Positions 55,503-64,000 of a stretch of DNA of 64,000 bases are shown piece by piece; within the stretch, counting starts at the first letter, position 1, and the number at the start of each line of letters is the position of its first letter. The notes below the pieces were generated by a model. That model had not been told where the DNA came from. It saw only the letters and a program-made list of their open reading frames with translations, and searched no databases. The position numbers and the translations under genes are program-made. The stretch covers positions 8,878,501 to 8,942,500 of the forward strand of contig BSBM01000865.1 in NCBI GenBank assembly GCA_027924585.1, in the 5' to 3' direction. Source of the stretch: Larix kaempferi. Its lineage: Eukaryota; Streptophyta; Pinopsida; Pinales; Pinaceae.

Positions 55503-56450
55503 GTGGGTTACAGTGAAAGCTTGAAGGCTTACAGAATATACTTTCCAGGGTTCAAGAAGATTGATGTCGGCAAGGATGTAACATTTGATGAAAACTCAAC
55601 ATTCATCAAATCAAGGAAGGCACCTATTGAAGTTTATGAAGAACCTAAGGAAACTAGATTTCAAGACACTACCATGTCTGAAGCAATTCCAGAAGTTGTT
55701 CGTGAGTTTGAAGATCCGCAAGAACCTATAGATCCACCCCGTGAGGATAACTCCCACAAGAGGAAACCTGCATGGGCTAGAGAGCTCATTCAAGATGCAG
55801 AAAGATTTGGCATTCCAAAAGAAGAACACAGAGAAAAGATGAGAACCAGATCACATACCAGCTATGTTGCTTTAGTCTGTGACATCATGAATAAAGAACC
55901 TTCCAGTTATGAAGAAGCAGTGGAAAAGAAAGAATGGAAGGATGCCATGGTCGAAGAATACCAATCAATAATGAAAAATGATGTTTGGGATGTTGTCCCA
56001 AGACCTAAAAGGAAGTCTGTTGTGACTTCCAAATGGATCTACAAGATCAAGGATGCTGCAGATGGCAGTGTAGAGAAATACAAGGCAATATTCATAGCTC
56101 GTGGCTTCTCTCAGAAAGAGGGAATAGATTATGAAGAAACTTTTGCACCTGTAGCCAGGTATACTTCCATCAGAACAGTACTTGCCCTAGCTGCAGCAAT
56201 GAAATGGAAAATACACCAAATGGATGTCAAGACTCACTTCTTGAATGGTGTAGTTGAAGAGGAAGTATATGTGGAGCAGCCACTCGGTTTTGAAATACAT
56301 GATAGGGAGTCATATGTGTGCAGATTGAAAAAAGCCTTGTATGGCTTGAAGCAAGCTCCTAGAACTTGGTATGGTAGGATGGACAGTTTCCTATCTAGTT
56401 TGGGCTTTACCAAGAGTAAAGCGGATTCCAGCCTTTACTACAAGGTTTAG
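55503..56450 (+). pseudogene. Copia reverse transcriptase, N-terminal half (E11)
   Basis: 315 open codons: integrase tail, acidic linker, then WKDAMVEEYQSIMKNDVWDV, YKAIFIARGFSQKEGIDYEE, TFAPVARYTSIRTVLALAAA, MDVKTHFLNGVVEEEVYVEQ and ALYGLKQAPRTWYGRMDSFL. KTHFLNG has His where E3 has Ala. It stops at 56448-56450. Confidence 0.92.
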
Positions 56451-56462
56451 GAAGGGAATCCT

Positions 56463-57440
56463 ATGATTCTACTCCTGTATGTGGATGACTTATTTGTAAC
56501 AAGAGATGACAGATTGAATGCAGATACTAAGAGGAAGTTTGCTACTAAGTTCGATATGAAAGACTTAGGAATGATGCACTATTTCCTAGGTATGGAGGTG
56601 TGGCAGAGTGCAGATGGGATCTTCCTTGGTCAAGGGAAGTACACAGTAGATATCCTGAAGAGATTTGGGATGATGGATTGCAAGGCCATGGCCACAGCTA
56701 TGGCATCCAACCTTAAGCTTCTATGTGATGCTTCATCTGAGCCTGTTGATATCTCTATGTATCGTCAGATGATTGGGTCCTTGATGTACCTGACGAACAT
56801 GAGACCAGATATTTGATTTGGTGTGAACACATTGAGTCAGTTCCTGACATATCCGAGGAGTGTTCATCTGATTGTTGTAAAGCATGTTCTGAGGTACCTG
56901 AAGGGTACAGTGGATTATGGGCTCAAATATGAAGCGAATCAAAAGTTTAACCTACAGGGTTATGTTGATTCAGATTGGGCTGGCAGTGCTGCAGATAGGA
57001 AGAGCACGTCTAGATGCTGCTTCAGTATGGGATCAGGTGTGATCTCTTGGTTTAGCAGGAAGCAGTCCTGCGTAGCACTGAGTACAGCTGAGGCAGAGTA
57101 TGTTGCATCCTGTTCAGCTAGTTGTGAGGCAGTATGGCTACGGAAGCTATTATCTGAGTTATTTGATATCCCCTTGGATGCTACTGGTATATTCTGCGAT
57201 AACCAGAGTTGTGTGAAGCTGTTTGAGAACCCAGTGCTTCATGACAGGTCGAAACACATAGAGATCAAATATCACTATATCAGGGATATGGTGCAGAGAG
57301 GAGCTGTGAAACTCCTGTATGTTGCGACGGACGAGCAGATTGCAGATGTACTAACGAAGCCACTAGCTAGAGTGAAGTTCGAATACTTTAGGGAGAGGCT
57401 TGGTGTTCTTCAGATCGACGACACTTCGAGGAAGAAGTGA
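56463..57440 (+). pseudogene. Copia reverse transcriptase end and RNase H (E11)
   Basis: Y-V-D-D at 56478-56489 in LLLYVDDLFVTRDD, then MHYFLGMEVWQSADGIFLGQ up to NMRPDI and a stop at 56814-56816 (TGA in place of TGC or TGT Cys). After it RNase H reads to its natural end: GYVDSDWAGSAADRKSTSRC, SWFSRKQSCVALSTAEAEYV, FCDNQSCVKLFENPVLHDRS, IADVLTKPLARVKFEYF and IDDTSRKK with a stop at 57438-57440. This shows the full C-terminus that E3 has lost. Confidence 0.93.
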
Positions 57441-58771
57441 TGGACACATTTGGTGAAGCCATTCCAAGCATGTTGGATGGAGGATCCTTCACATGGCTGT
57501 GGATGTAAGCACTGGACGATGAGCATCAGGATGATGTTATAGTTTCTGCTGGATATGATCAGTTAGATCATTTATATGTATATGTATGTATGCATCATGT
57601 TGGATGTTGGATATGATCAGTTGGATCATTTATATGTATATGTATGTATGCATCATGTTGGATGCTGGATATGATCAGTTGGATCATTTTGTATGTACGC
57701 ATCATGTTAGATGTTGGATATGATCGGTTGGATCATTTGTATGTATTTTGTATATGCATCATGTTGGATGCTTGGACCATGTATCTGTATATGTATCAGG
57801 TGGATACATTGTATGATCAGGTAGATCATGTATGTTGATATATATCACGTATGATCAGGTAGATCATGTATGCTGATGGATACATTGTGTGGATCATGTA
57901 TCTATGTATCAGGTGGATACACTATCTATGGTGATATGTATCAGGTAGATACTTGGTATGCATCAAGTGGATGGATTGTATGATCAGGATGATCATGGAT
58001 GACAAGCTTCTCCAGATGACATGCATCTGGACGATGCAGTGATGATGATCAGGGTGATCATGTGTACATCAGGATGATGTATGGTGAGTATCAGGATGAT
58101 ACTTTGTGGCCGTGGATCAGGTTGTGTAGATCAGAATGTCTGGGAGATCCTATAGGTCCGAGTTGTGTACCCGTAACAGCCTGCGATGCTCTTTCGAGAC
58201 ATTGCTCTGGGAGGACATGTAATTTGTGCCCTGGGAGATCTTCAGGTCGGAGTTGTGTACCCGTAACATCCTGAGATGCTCTTGCGAGGTTTTGTCCTAT
58301 GGCATGTAATTTTCTCCTGGGAGATCTGGACAGGATGAAAAAGGCTTCAGATGCTTCAGCCAGGTTTTGTGGTGAGATCACATGTAATGTGCTCCTGGGA
58401 GATCCGACAGGTAGAGCTGTGTGCTCATAATAGCTTGGGATGCTTCAGCCAAGTTTTGTGATGGGTCACATGTAATGTGCTCCAGGGAGATCCGATAGGT
58501 AGAGCTGTGTGCTCGTAACATCCTGGGATGCTATTGCTAGGTTTTGTGATGCACGTAATAAGTCCTGAGGATTCCACAGTATGGCTAGTGATGATGAAGA
58601 CCTGCAAGTGGTGGGCCTACATCCAGTATGAAAAAGGACTGGCTCTGTAGAACTTCCTATGATGAGTATATTTAGAGATTGGTTGAGATAGCAGTAGCAG
58701 TGATGATGATGATGACGATGATCACGAGAAGAAGACTTGTCTAGCAGAACTGTGTTGAGAAATACCTTCCT
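57441..58771 (+). other. 3' noncoding region of E11 with two tandem arrays
   Basis: Collinear with E3 10363-12067. First array: about four units of 52-58 bp (GGATATGATCAGTTGGATCA) at 57551-57760. A middle part holds GTATCAGGTRGATAC and GATCAGGTAGATC words (57780-58110). The second array has about five units of 80-90 bp with TCCTGGGAGATC at 58140-58560. No gene. Confidence 0.8.
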
Positions 58772-58784
58772 AGTTAAGAGGGAG
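58772..58784 (+). other. Polypurine tract of E11
   Basis: AGTTAAGAGGGAG, identical in place and nearly in sequence to the E3 tract. Confidence 0.9.
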
Positions 58785-58822
58785 TGTTGATGTATATGTA
58801 ACTTTGGAATGTATTTCATCTA
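58785..58822 (+). repeat. First 38 bp of the E11 3' LTR
   Basis: TGTTGATGTATATGTAACTT and onward matches the copia LTR start, then breaks at 58822/58823 where E12 begins with TGTCATGTCCC. Confidence 0.85.
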
Positions 58823-59557
58823 TGTCATGTCCCAAATTTGGAATTGGGTCACAATGGCCTAATCACATTGGCCATATTCATTAGAGTTTGTAAAATTGAT
58901 GTTAAAGGTCAAATAATTGCCAAGGAGGAAAATTAGTAGTTTGCTAGGTTTGGGGTGGAAGCTTTGGGATTTGGAATAATGGGGATAATAAATGATGTTC
59001 GAACATTAGAGTGGCATCAATATTTGATAAAATATATAAATAAATATATACAAGTGAAAATCAAAGTGGCATTTGATCATGAAGACACATGGAGGAAGTG
59101 GGACCCACATATGGATAGATTACCCGCTACACTTGCCATCATTCTCTCACCAATTTGAATTCAAGGTGAATGGTAACATACTTGGGGGAGTCCAAAAGGT
59201 ATTATTCATGGCATGACTCATCCAGGGTCGAAATATAGAGGAAGAGTAACTCCCATGGAAGAGGAATAGGCAATTTGGAGTTAGTGAGACACTTGGGTTA
59301 GATTCCCTAGCTCTATGACAACAATGATGAAGATGCTATGACGCCTATGACACAAATCAGACCTGAAGGCTGACATATGACATATATGACATGTCAGGGC
59401 TAAACATAGACTCCAAGAGGGAGCTCAAGGGTGTTAGGGAAGCTAAGATGCTTCCACATGTGATTTGGTGGAAGTGGGAAACTAGGAATTGTTGTACAAG
59501 TGGCGTTCTTTGGAATCTCTTCCCAACTTGAGTTGGCATGAGTCTCTTGGAAGGAAT
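58823..59557 (+). mobile_element. E12: gypsy LTR fragment related to E4 (735 bp)
   Basis: Its reverse complement matches the right half of E4 (about 20970-21704): GGTCTGATTTGTGTCATA, CATAGCATCTTCATCAT, TCCATGGGAGTTACTCTTCC and GTGGGTCCCAC are shared. The left end TGTCATGTCCC corresponds to the E4 end. The right end is cut by E13. The 58955-59158 frame inside it is not a gene. Confidence 0.8.
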
Positions 59558-59864
59558 TGTTGATGTATATGTAACTTTGGAATGTATTTCGTATATGTAT
59601 ACTGTATTCCTATAGAGATGGTATTATTCCTCTATACGGAAGTGTCGTCATTTATATTGTAAATGTCGTAACTTATACTTGATGGGTTATTAGACCACCT
59701 TGTTGGGGTCGGCCCTGTATAAGTCATGTGGGTCAAAGGGTTATTAGACCACCCTATTGGGGGTCGGCCATGTGGGTCGAAGGGTTATTAGACCACCCTA
59801 TTGGGGTTCGGCCTAGTCAGCATTATGTTATGTGGTTAAGTTCGAGCCTACATGAGTTATGTAA
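59558..59864 (+). mobile_element. E13: copia LTR fragment with expanded U3 repeats
   Basis: Starts TGTTGATGTATATGTAACTT like E10/E11, then at 59683, 59738 and 59783 carries three copies of GGGTTATTAGACCACC...GGGGTCGGCC, against one in E3/E10/E11. It is cut at 59864 by the E14 LTR. Confidence 0.8.
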
Positions 59865-60468
59865 TGTTGAGATATTGTAACTTCAAAGAATATTATATTT
59901 GTACTTTATTATTCCGGAGATGATTCATTCCTCCGTGAAGATCTTATTGTATATCCGGAGATGTTTATTCCTCCGTCGGAATGTGGTAACTTGGGTTATT
60001 AGAATTCCCTAGTGGGGGTCGGCCCTGTATGTGTTATGTGGGTCAAAGGGTTATTAGACCACCCTAGAGGGGTCGGCCCAGTCAGTTATAATGGGGTATT
60101 TAACCTAATGGTTAAATACGAGCCTACATGTACTTGTGTAAAATACATATCAGGGTAGTGTATAAATAGAGGAGGTGTGTTCCTCATTATACACATTCAC
60201 TCAATTGAGGATAGTACACTTCTGGAGGAGAGGTCTGCTATTGTGGAGGAGGAGATCATGTCTCAGGGTTTCATCTTTGTATATTGCTGGTCATCTATAT
60301 TGAGGAAGCTTTGCTGGGTTTTCTACCCCATGAGGGTTTCCCAGGATAAATCTCTGTCTCTTGTGTTTATGCTGTGCTTGTTGTTTCCTCAGTGATCCTG
60401 TATATGCTATTATTGTGAAATGGAATGTAATGCTGCTATTTTCTGTCTTAGCATATTGAATTTTAACA
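59865..60468 (+). repeat. 5' LTR of E14 (604 bp)
   Basis: TGTTGAGATATTGTAACTTC...TGAATTTTAACA. Two U3 modules GGGTTATTAGA...GGGGTCGGCC lie at 59994 and 60048. TATAAATA is at 60161-60168. It matches the E1 LTR 5418-4823 by eye across its length. Confidence 0.9.
60161..60168 (+). promoter_or_regulatory. Putative TATA box of the E14 LTR
   Basis: GTGTATAAATAGAGGAGG, about 296 bp into the LTR; same octamer as in the other copia LTRs of the window. Confidence 0.6.
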
Positions 60469-60480
60469 TGGAATCAGAGC
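60469..60480 (+). other. Primer binding site of E14
   Basis: TGGAATCAGAGC, one mismatch (T to A) to the initiator-Met type TGGTATCAGAGC that E1 keeps. Confidence 0.85.
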
Positions 60481-61822
60481 TAACCTGAAGGAAGACAAGG
60501 TATGGCACTAAAGACACTTGCTTAGTTACGACAATTTGAAGGTTAGGGTTTTACATAGCAAAAACCAGTCATCGTAGTACTTTCGCTATAAATCCATTTT
60601 CGCGAAGTTTTCGGATCTGAAATTGTTACAGGACGAATATTAAATCTCCAGGTACCTTGTGTCCAAAGGACAACCTCTAATTCATTGTAATGTGTGATTT
60701 ATGATCTGTACAATATAGGGTTTCTGCCTCTTCCAGATCTGAGTCAAAATCAGGTGACCTTGGGACAAAGGTCATATCTTGGGCTAGGAAGCTCCAAATG
60801 AAATTTCGTAAAAAGTGACAGGTAGTACACAGTCTGTACTATCTCAAAAAACGTTTTCAGAGGCCGAAGTTGAACCAGTGACACGTGGAACTCCGTACAA
60901 GTGCGCTCTCCTGTATTATCCCATAAACAGGTCACGTTGCAACATTTGGCATAACTCTCTCTCAGAGAGTCCAATTGAGGTCAGACCTGTCAAGATGGAA
61001 AGGTAACAGGCCTAGCTATCTCAGAAAACTTTTTCAGAGGCCGAAGTTAAAATAGTGACACGTGGCACGCCGTACAAGTTCGCTCTCCTGTTTTATCCCA
61101 AAACAGGTCACGTTACGACCTTTGGCATAACTCTCTCTCAGAGAATCCAATTGAGGTCAGACCTGTCAGGATGGAAAGATAAAAGATCAGGCTATCTCAG
61201 GAAACCTTTTCATACCCTGTGGATCAAAAATTTTGGAGTTACACCAGAAACAATCAGGTACATATTTCTGTCAAAACAGAATTATTTTTTGGTACCTTCA
61301 TTCATGGCTTCCGGAATTTAGGGCTTTGGAGAAAGTTGGAATTTTTGTAATCGGAGACCACGGCTGGATGCTACTCATCAAAATAGAAATTTAGAGACAA
61401 AGATCAGAATTTTTGGTTGGGCAGAAGGCCGGGTTTGATTAGACCCTAGTTCGGGACTTTGATCAGAAAAGTGGAAAATTAGGGCTTCTGTAAAAATGGG
61501 AATTTTTTGAAATCTATGACCATGGCTGGAAGCTCCTCAGAAAAATAGAAGCTTAGAGCTTTGGATCAAACATTTTGATTGGGCAGAAGAGTGGGATTCA
61601 CCAAACCCCAGTTCAGGGTCATGTCCAGTGAATCCGGGAGATTCAAAGGCAAAATTGAGGAGTGAAACTTTGCAGTTTTCAAATTCTGAATATATCAGTT
61701 TGATCAGCTCATCAAGGCGCATATTTCTATCCTTTCGGAAGTTTGAAATTCAAAGTTTGAATTTTTGGGTTTCTCTGACAAACCCATATCCATCTCCAGG
61801 TCCAGTTCTTGCAAATCAAGTT
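60481..61822 (+). other. 5' leader of E14 with 176-bp tandem duplication
   Basis: CTATCTCARAAAAC starts at 60839 and 61016 and a third start is at 61192, giving two adjacent units of 177 and 176 bp that each hold CAGAGGCCGAAGTT, GTGACACGTGG, CTCTCTCTCAGAGA and GGTCAGACCTGTCA. E1 has one unit. Further on, 61320-61530 holds two related TTTTGATTGGGCAGAAG segments. Confidence 0.85.
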
Positions 61823-61950
61823 GATAGGGCTAATCCTAGAAGAAGATGGATTGGTCACCTGCATAAGTGAAGGAGTTCCTGTTTCAAAAGGAGATGAGGC
61901 TAAGGCTTTACATAAGGAGATTACAAGCGATCTCGACAGGTATGACTCAT
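61823..61950 (+). pseudogene. Remnant of copia gag N-terminus (E14)
   Basis: One frame reads IGLILEEDGLVTCISEGVPV and then SKGDEAKALHKE, matching IGLILEENELDSYIKEDIPI and PEDEEAKVLHKK of E3. No ATG or upstream part is intact, and similarity stops shortly after the RYDSS residues, where the noncoding block begins. Confidence 0.75.
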
Positions 61951-63150
61951 CGAGGTATGTTTTGAGATTTGTTCATGATTAAGTTTATGGTATGTTTGTC
62001 TTCATGTTATTACAGTTAGTACAATCTTGATTTTAGATTTGTTGTATCACCTTGACAAAATTATGAATGCATCATAGAAGATATTCATTGGTTAGGGTGT
62101 TGACACTTATGATTGTACTAATGCATTATGATGTTGTGTGAGGTTGATGTTGTCTGCTAACAAGACACAGGTACATCTCAAAAGACAAATCAGGCTCCAT
62201 GACCATGAAAACATGAAGACAAAGACTCATCCATAATCTTTCTTCTACTTACGAGGTATGTATGACTTTGTTATATTATGCTTAACCTATGAGACATGCA
62301 GGTTCTAGCTCAGGATCTCTAAATCATTGAAGAGATTGTTTAGGTATGTTGTACATAACCAAGTAGGTATACTAATCCAGGTATGTTTCCCATGAATCTT
62401 ACCTTGTGTTAGGATCCCTTATATAAGTATACTTGGAATGATTGGTTATGCTTATTCATAAAGTTAGTAATCAAGGGATTATGCATATTATATATTTTAT
62501 CTTGATTGATGATATGCATGAGTAAAAGAAGACTTCCCTGAAATCTTGAATACTAATGATCATACATATTCAAGATTATTTAGAATTAGAATGTTTTGAG
62601 AATATACTAATGAATGAATGTTTGTGTATGAGATCATGAGGATGACACTAGTGCACACTTGAGCATGCACAGTGGTACAGAATGAATAGAAGTTCAAAGG
62701 ACATATAGAAGATCAAGCGGGAGGCAACCACACAAACATAAAAGATAAGTATTTGAGTTGTTATTTGAAATAGTAAATGATATTTCTTGTATGCATATTT
62801 GTATTCCTAGAACATATCATGCTGAGTAGAGCATTGAACATTATACTACTAATATGCATATGATTGGTAAGTTGGACAAACATTCCATTGTTGCTTGTCT
62901 AGAGTGAAACCTCTTTGCTGACATGCTGAGAGCTGTGCACACTCTCGATAGTATGTTCTGGTAGAGATGGAAGGCATCTAGATAGCCACTGTATGCATAC
63001 AGGATATGGGAAAGTGTTGTGCCAAAGTATTGGTCAAGATAGTTGCATAACTATGTAAATGATATCTGTATGCATAATAGGTTATCATGATTTCATGATT
63101 ATGAAGGATTACTAATCATGTACTTAATTTTGTTTTGTAGGAAAGATCAT
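61951..63150 (+). other. Noncoding block shared with E1
   Basis: 1.2 kb, collinear with the reverse complement of 2780-3840. Shared words include TTACGAGGTATGTATGACTT, CCAGGTATGTTT, TGTGCACACTC/TGATAGCATGTTCTGG variants and GTATGCATACAGGATATGG. No frame, no known domain. Confidence 0.65.
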
Positions 63151-63199
63151 GAAGAATAATGAACACCGAACAAGTGATGGATGTTCAACAAGAAGATTT

Positions 63200-63360
63200 A
63201 CAAATCAAACAAAATATAGAAGGCTTGTGGCTAGAAGATTCTCTTAGAAAGAGGAAGAGAATCATGATGAGATGTTTGATCCAAGTGGCTAGACAAGACC
63301 ATTCTCTTAATGGTGCAATTAAAGAAGAAGTGTGAATCAGGTTCTGTATGGGTTCCCAGG
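63200..63360 (+). pseudogene. Scrap of copia reverse transcriptase (E14)
   Basis: KYRRLVARRFS, stop, KEEENHDEMFDPS compares with KYKARFIAHGFSQKEGIDYE in E3, and LNGAIKEEV compares with FLNGVVEEEV. The intervening RT residues are deleted as in E1 (2575-2725). It abuts the array directly, without the RT/RNase H part found in E1. Confidence 0.7.
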
Positions 63361-63375
63361 ATCGATAGTATATTG

Positions 63376-63900
63376 ATGAGAATACATGTGGGGATTGTAT
63401 CATCCTTGAACACATGTTCTAAAGTGACCCGTAGACGTATGGTCTCCGAAAATGAAGTCCTTAGTGGACAGGTAGGGATTGTATCATCCCTGGACTTCGG
63501 TCCCTGAATAGATCCGTAGACGTATGGTCTCCGAAAATGAAGTCCTTAGTGGACAGTTGAGGGGATTGGATCATCCCTGGACTTTCAGTCCTAAAGAGAG
63601 CCGTAGACGTGAGGTCTCCGAGAATGAAGTCCTTAGTGGACAGTTGAGGGGATTGGCTCATCCCTGGACTTTCAGTCCTAAAGAGAGCCGTAGACGTGAG
63701 GTCTCCGAGAATGAAGTCCTTAGTGGACAGTTGAGGGGATTGGATCATCCCTGGACTTTCAGTCCTAAAGAGAGCCGTAGACGTAAGGTCTCCGAGAAGT
63801 GGGGATTGTATCATCCCCGGACCTTGGTCCCTGAATTGATCCGTAGACGTATGGTCTTCAAGAATAAAGTGATGGGGATTGCATCATCCTGGAACCACTA
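63376..63900 (+). repeat. Tandem repeat of about 77-88 bp, 5-6 copies (E14)
   Basis: Units begin CCGTAGACGT near 63430, 63507, 63602, 63688 and 63776, with a truncated one at 63842. Each holds GGTCTCCGAGAATGAAGTCC, TTAGTGGACAG, GGGGATTGGATCATCCC and GGACTTTCAGTCC. It is the reverse complement of the E1 array at 803-1170. Confidence 0.9.
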
Positions 63901-64000
63901 GTTCAAAATGTACGTGAGGACTGCATCGTCCATGAACTGGGTTCAAAATGTACGTGAGGACTGCATCATCCATGAACTGGGTTCAAAATGTACGTGAGGA
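63901..64000 (+). repeat. 40-bp tandem repeat, 2.5 copies to the window edge (E14)
   Basis: GTTCAAAATGTACGTGAGGA begins at 63901, 63941 and 63981, an exact 40-bp period. It is the counterpart of the inverted 41-bp array of E1 (434-802) and continues outside the window. Confidence 0.9.

Larger units (their letters stand above)
52248..58822 (+). mobile_element. E11: Ty1/copia element, same family as E3, 3' LTR cut after 38 bp
   Basis: 5' LTR 52248-52838, primer site, leader, gag-pol 53412-57440 with stops, 3' region with tandem arrays, polypurine tract, 38 bp of the 3' LTR and then E12. Protein and DNA similarity to E3 is high over the whole length by eye. It inserted into the right E8 LTR. 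No target duplication can be read because the right end is lost in the window. Confidence 0.92.
59865..64000 (+). mobile_element. E14: gutted Ty1/copia LTR element, same family as E1 (continues past the window)
   Basis: LTR, primer site, leader with an internal duplication, gag scrap, noncoding block, reverse transcriptase scrap, tandem arrays. Collinear with the reverse complement of E1, except that it lacks the RT/RNase H segment present in E1 at 1365-2560. No frame over about 125 codons, and that one lies in the array. The 3' end is beyond the window. Confidence 0.85.

Noticed and set aside
62160-63240. Captured host gene in E14 as a firm call
   Set aside because: No protein similarity is visible, and the best exon candidate is a decayed reverse transcriptase segment; kept only as a hypothesis.
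63524-63901. 125-codon frame with repeated SPKESRRREVSENEV units
   Set aside because: It is a chance open frame through an in-phase tandem repeat; the antisense frame is equally open.

Overview
The window is a plant nuclear repeat region made almost entirely of long terminal repeat (LTR) retrotransposons inserted into one another. I see no host gene, no tRNA or rRNA gene and no CRISPR array. All coding regions are Ty1/copia or Ty3/gypsy gag-pol remnants broken by stops and frameshifts. Kilobase LTRs, a chromodomain gypsy, TAT-like gypsies with long leaders, copia elements primed by initiator-Met tRNA and nesting up to five deep suggest a large plant genome. A gymnosperm is my guess from element style; the sequence does not prove it.

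Layout, using labels E1-E14. E1 (1-5418, minus) is a gutted copia element whose 5' LTR is at 4823-5418. E2 (5419 to about 19900, plus) is a TAT-like gypsy cut at its 5' end by E1 and split by E3 (9760-17277, minus), a full-length copia with both LTRs and a TCTTT target duplication. E4 (19975-21704) is a lone gypsy LTR with its primer site. E5 (about 22680-27162, minus) is a gypsy pol remnant carrying a solo LTR, E6 (23023-24129), and cut on the right by E7.

E7 (27163-34846, plus) is a TAT-like gypsy with LTR, 2.2 kb leader and a Gly/Pro-rich gag. It stops inside reverse transcriptase where E8 begins. E8 (34847-52247, minus) is a chromodomain gypsy. E8 is split in gag by E9 (40080-49145, plus), another gypsy, which is split in a gag zinc knuckle by E10 (42942-43537), a solo copia LTR with a GTTAC duplication. 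The chain E5>E7>E8>E9>E10 is therefore five insertions deep.

E11 (52248-58822, plus) is a second copy of the E3 copia family and sits in the last bases of the right E8 LTR. Its own 3' LTR is cut after 38 bp by a gypsy LTR fragment E12 (58823-59557), which is cut by a copia LTR fragment E13 (59558-59864), which is cut by E14 (59865 to the window end, plus). E14 belongs to the same gutted family as E1, so the window is bounded by two inverted copies of one family with their 5' LTRs facing inward.

The most unusual material is in E1/E14. They keep only scraps of gag and reverse transcriptase around a shared noncoding block of about 1.1 kb, and end in hairpin-rich tandem arrays of exact period. 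Other points of interest are the U3 mismatch between the two LTRs of E9, the Gly/Pro-rich gag of E7 with a frame change at a C run, copy-number differences between the E3 and E11 3' arrays, and a cytosine-deamination pattern in the stop codons of E9. Identities and ages are read by eye, not computed.
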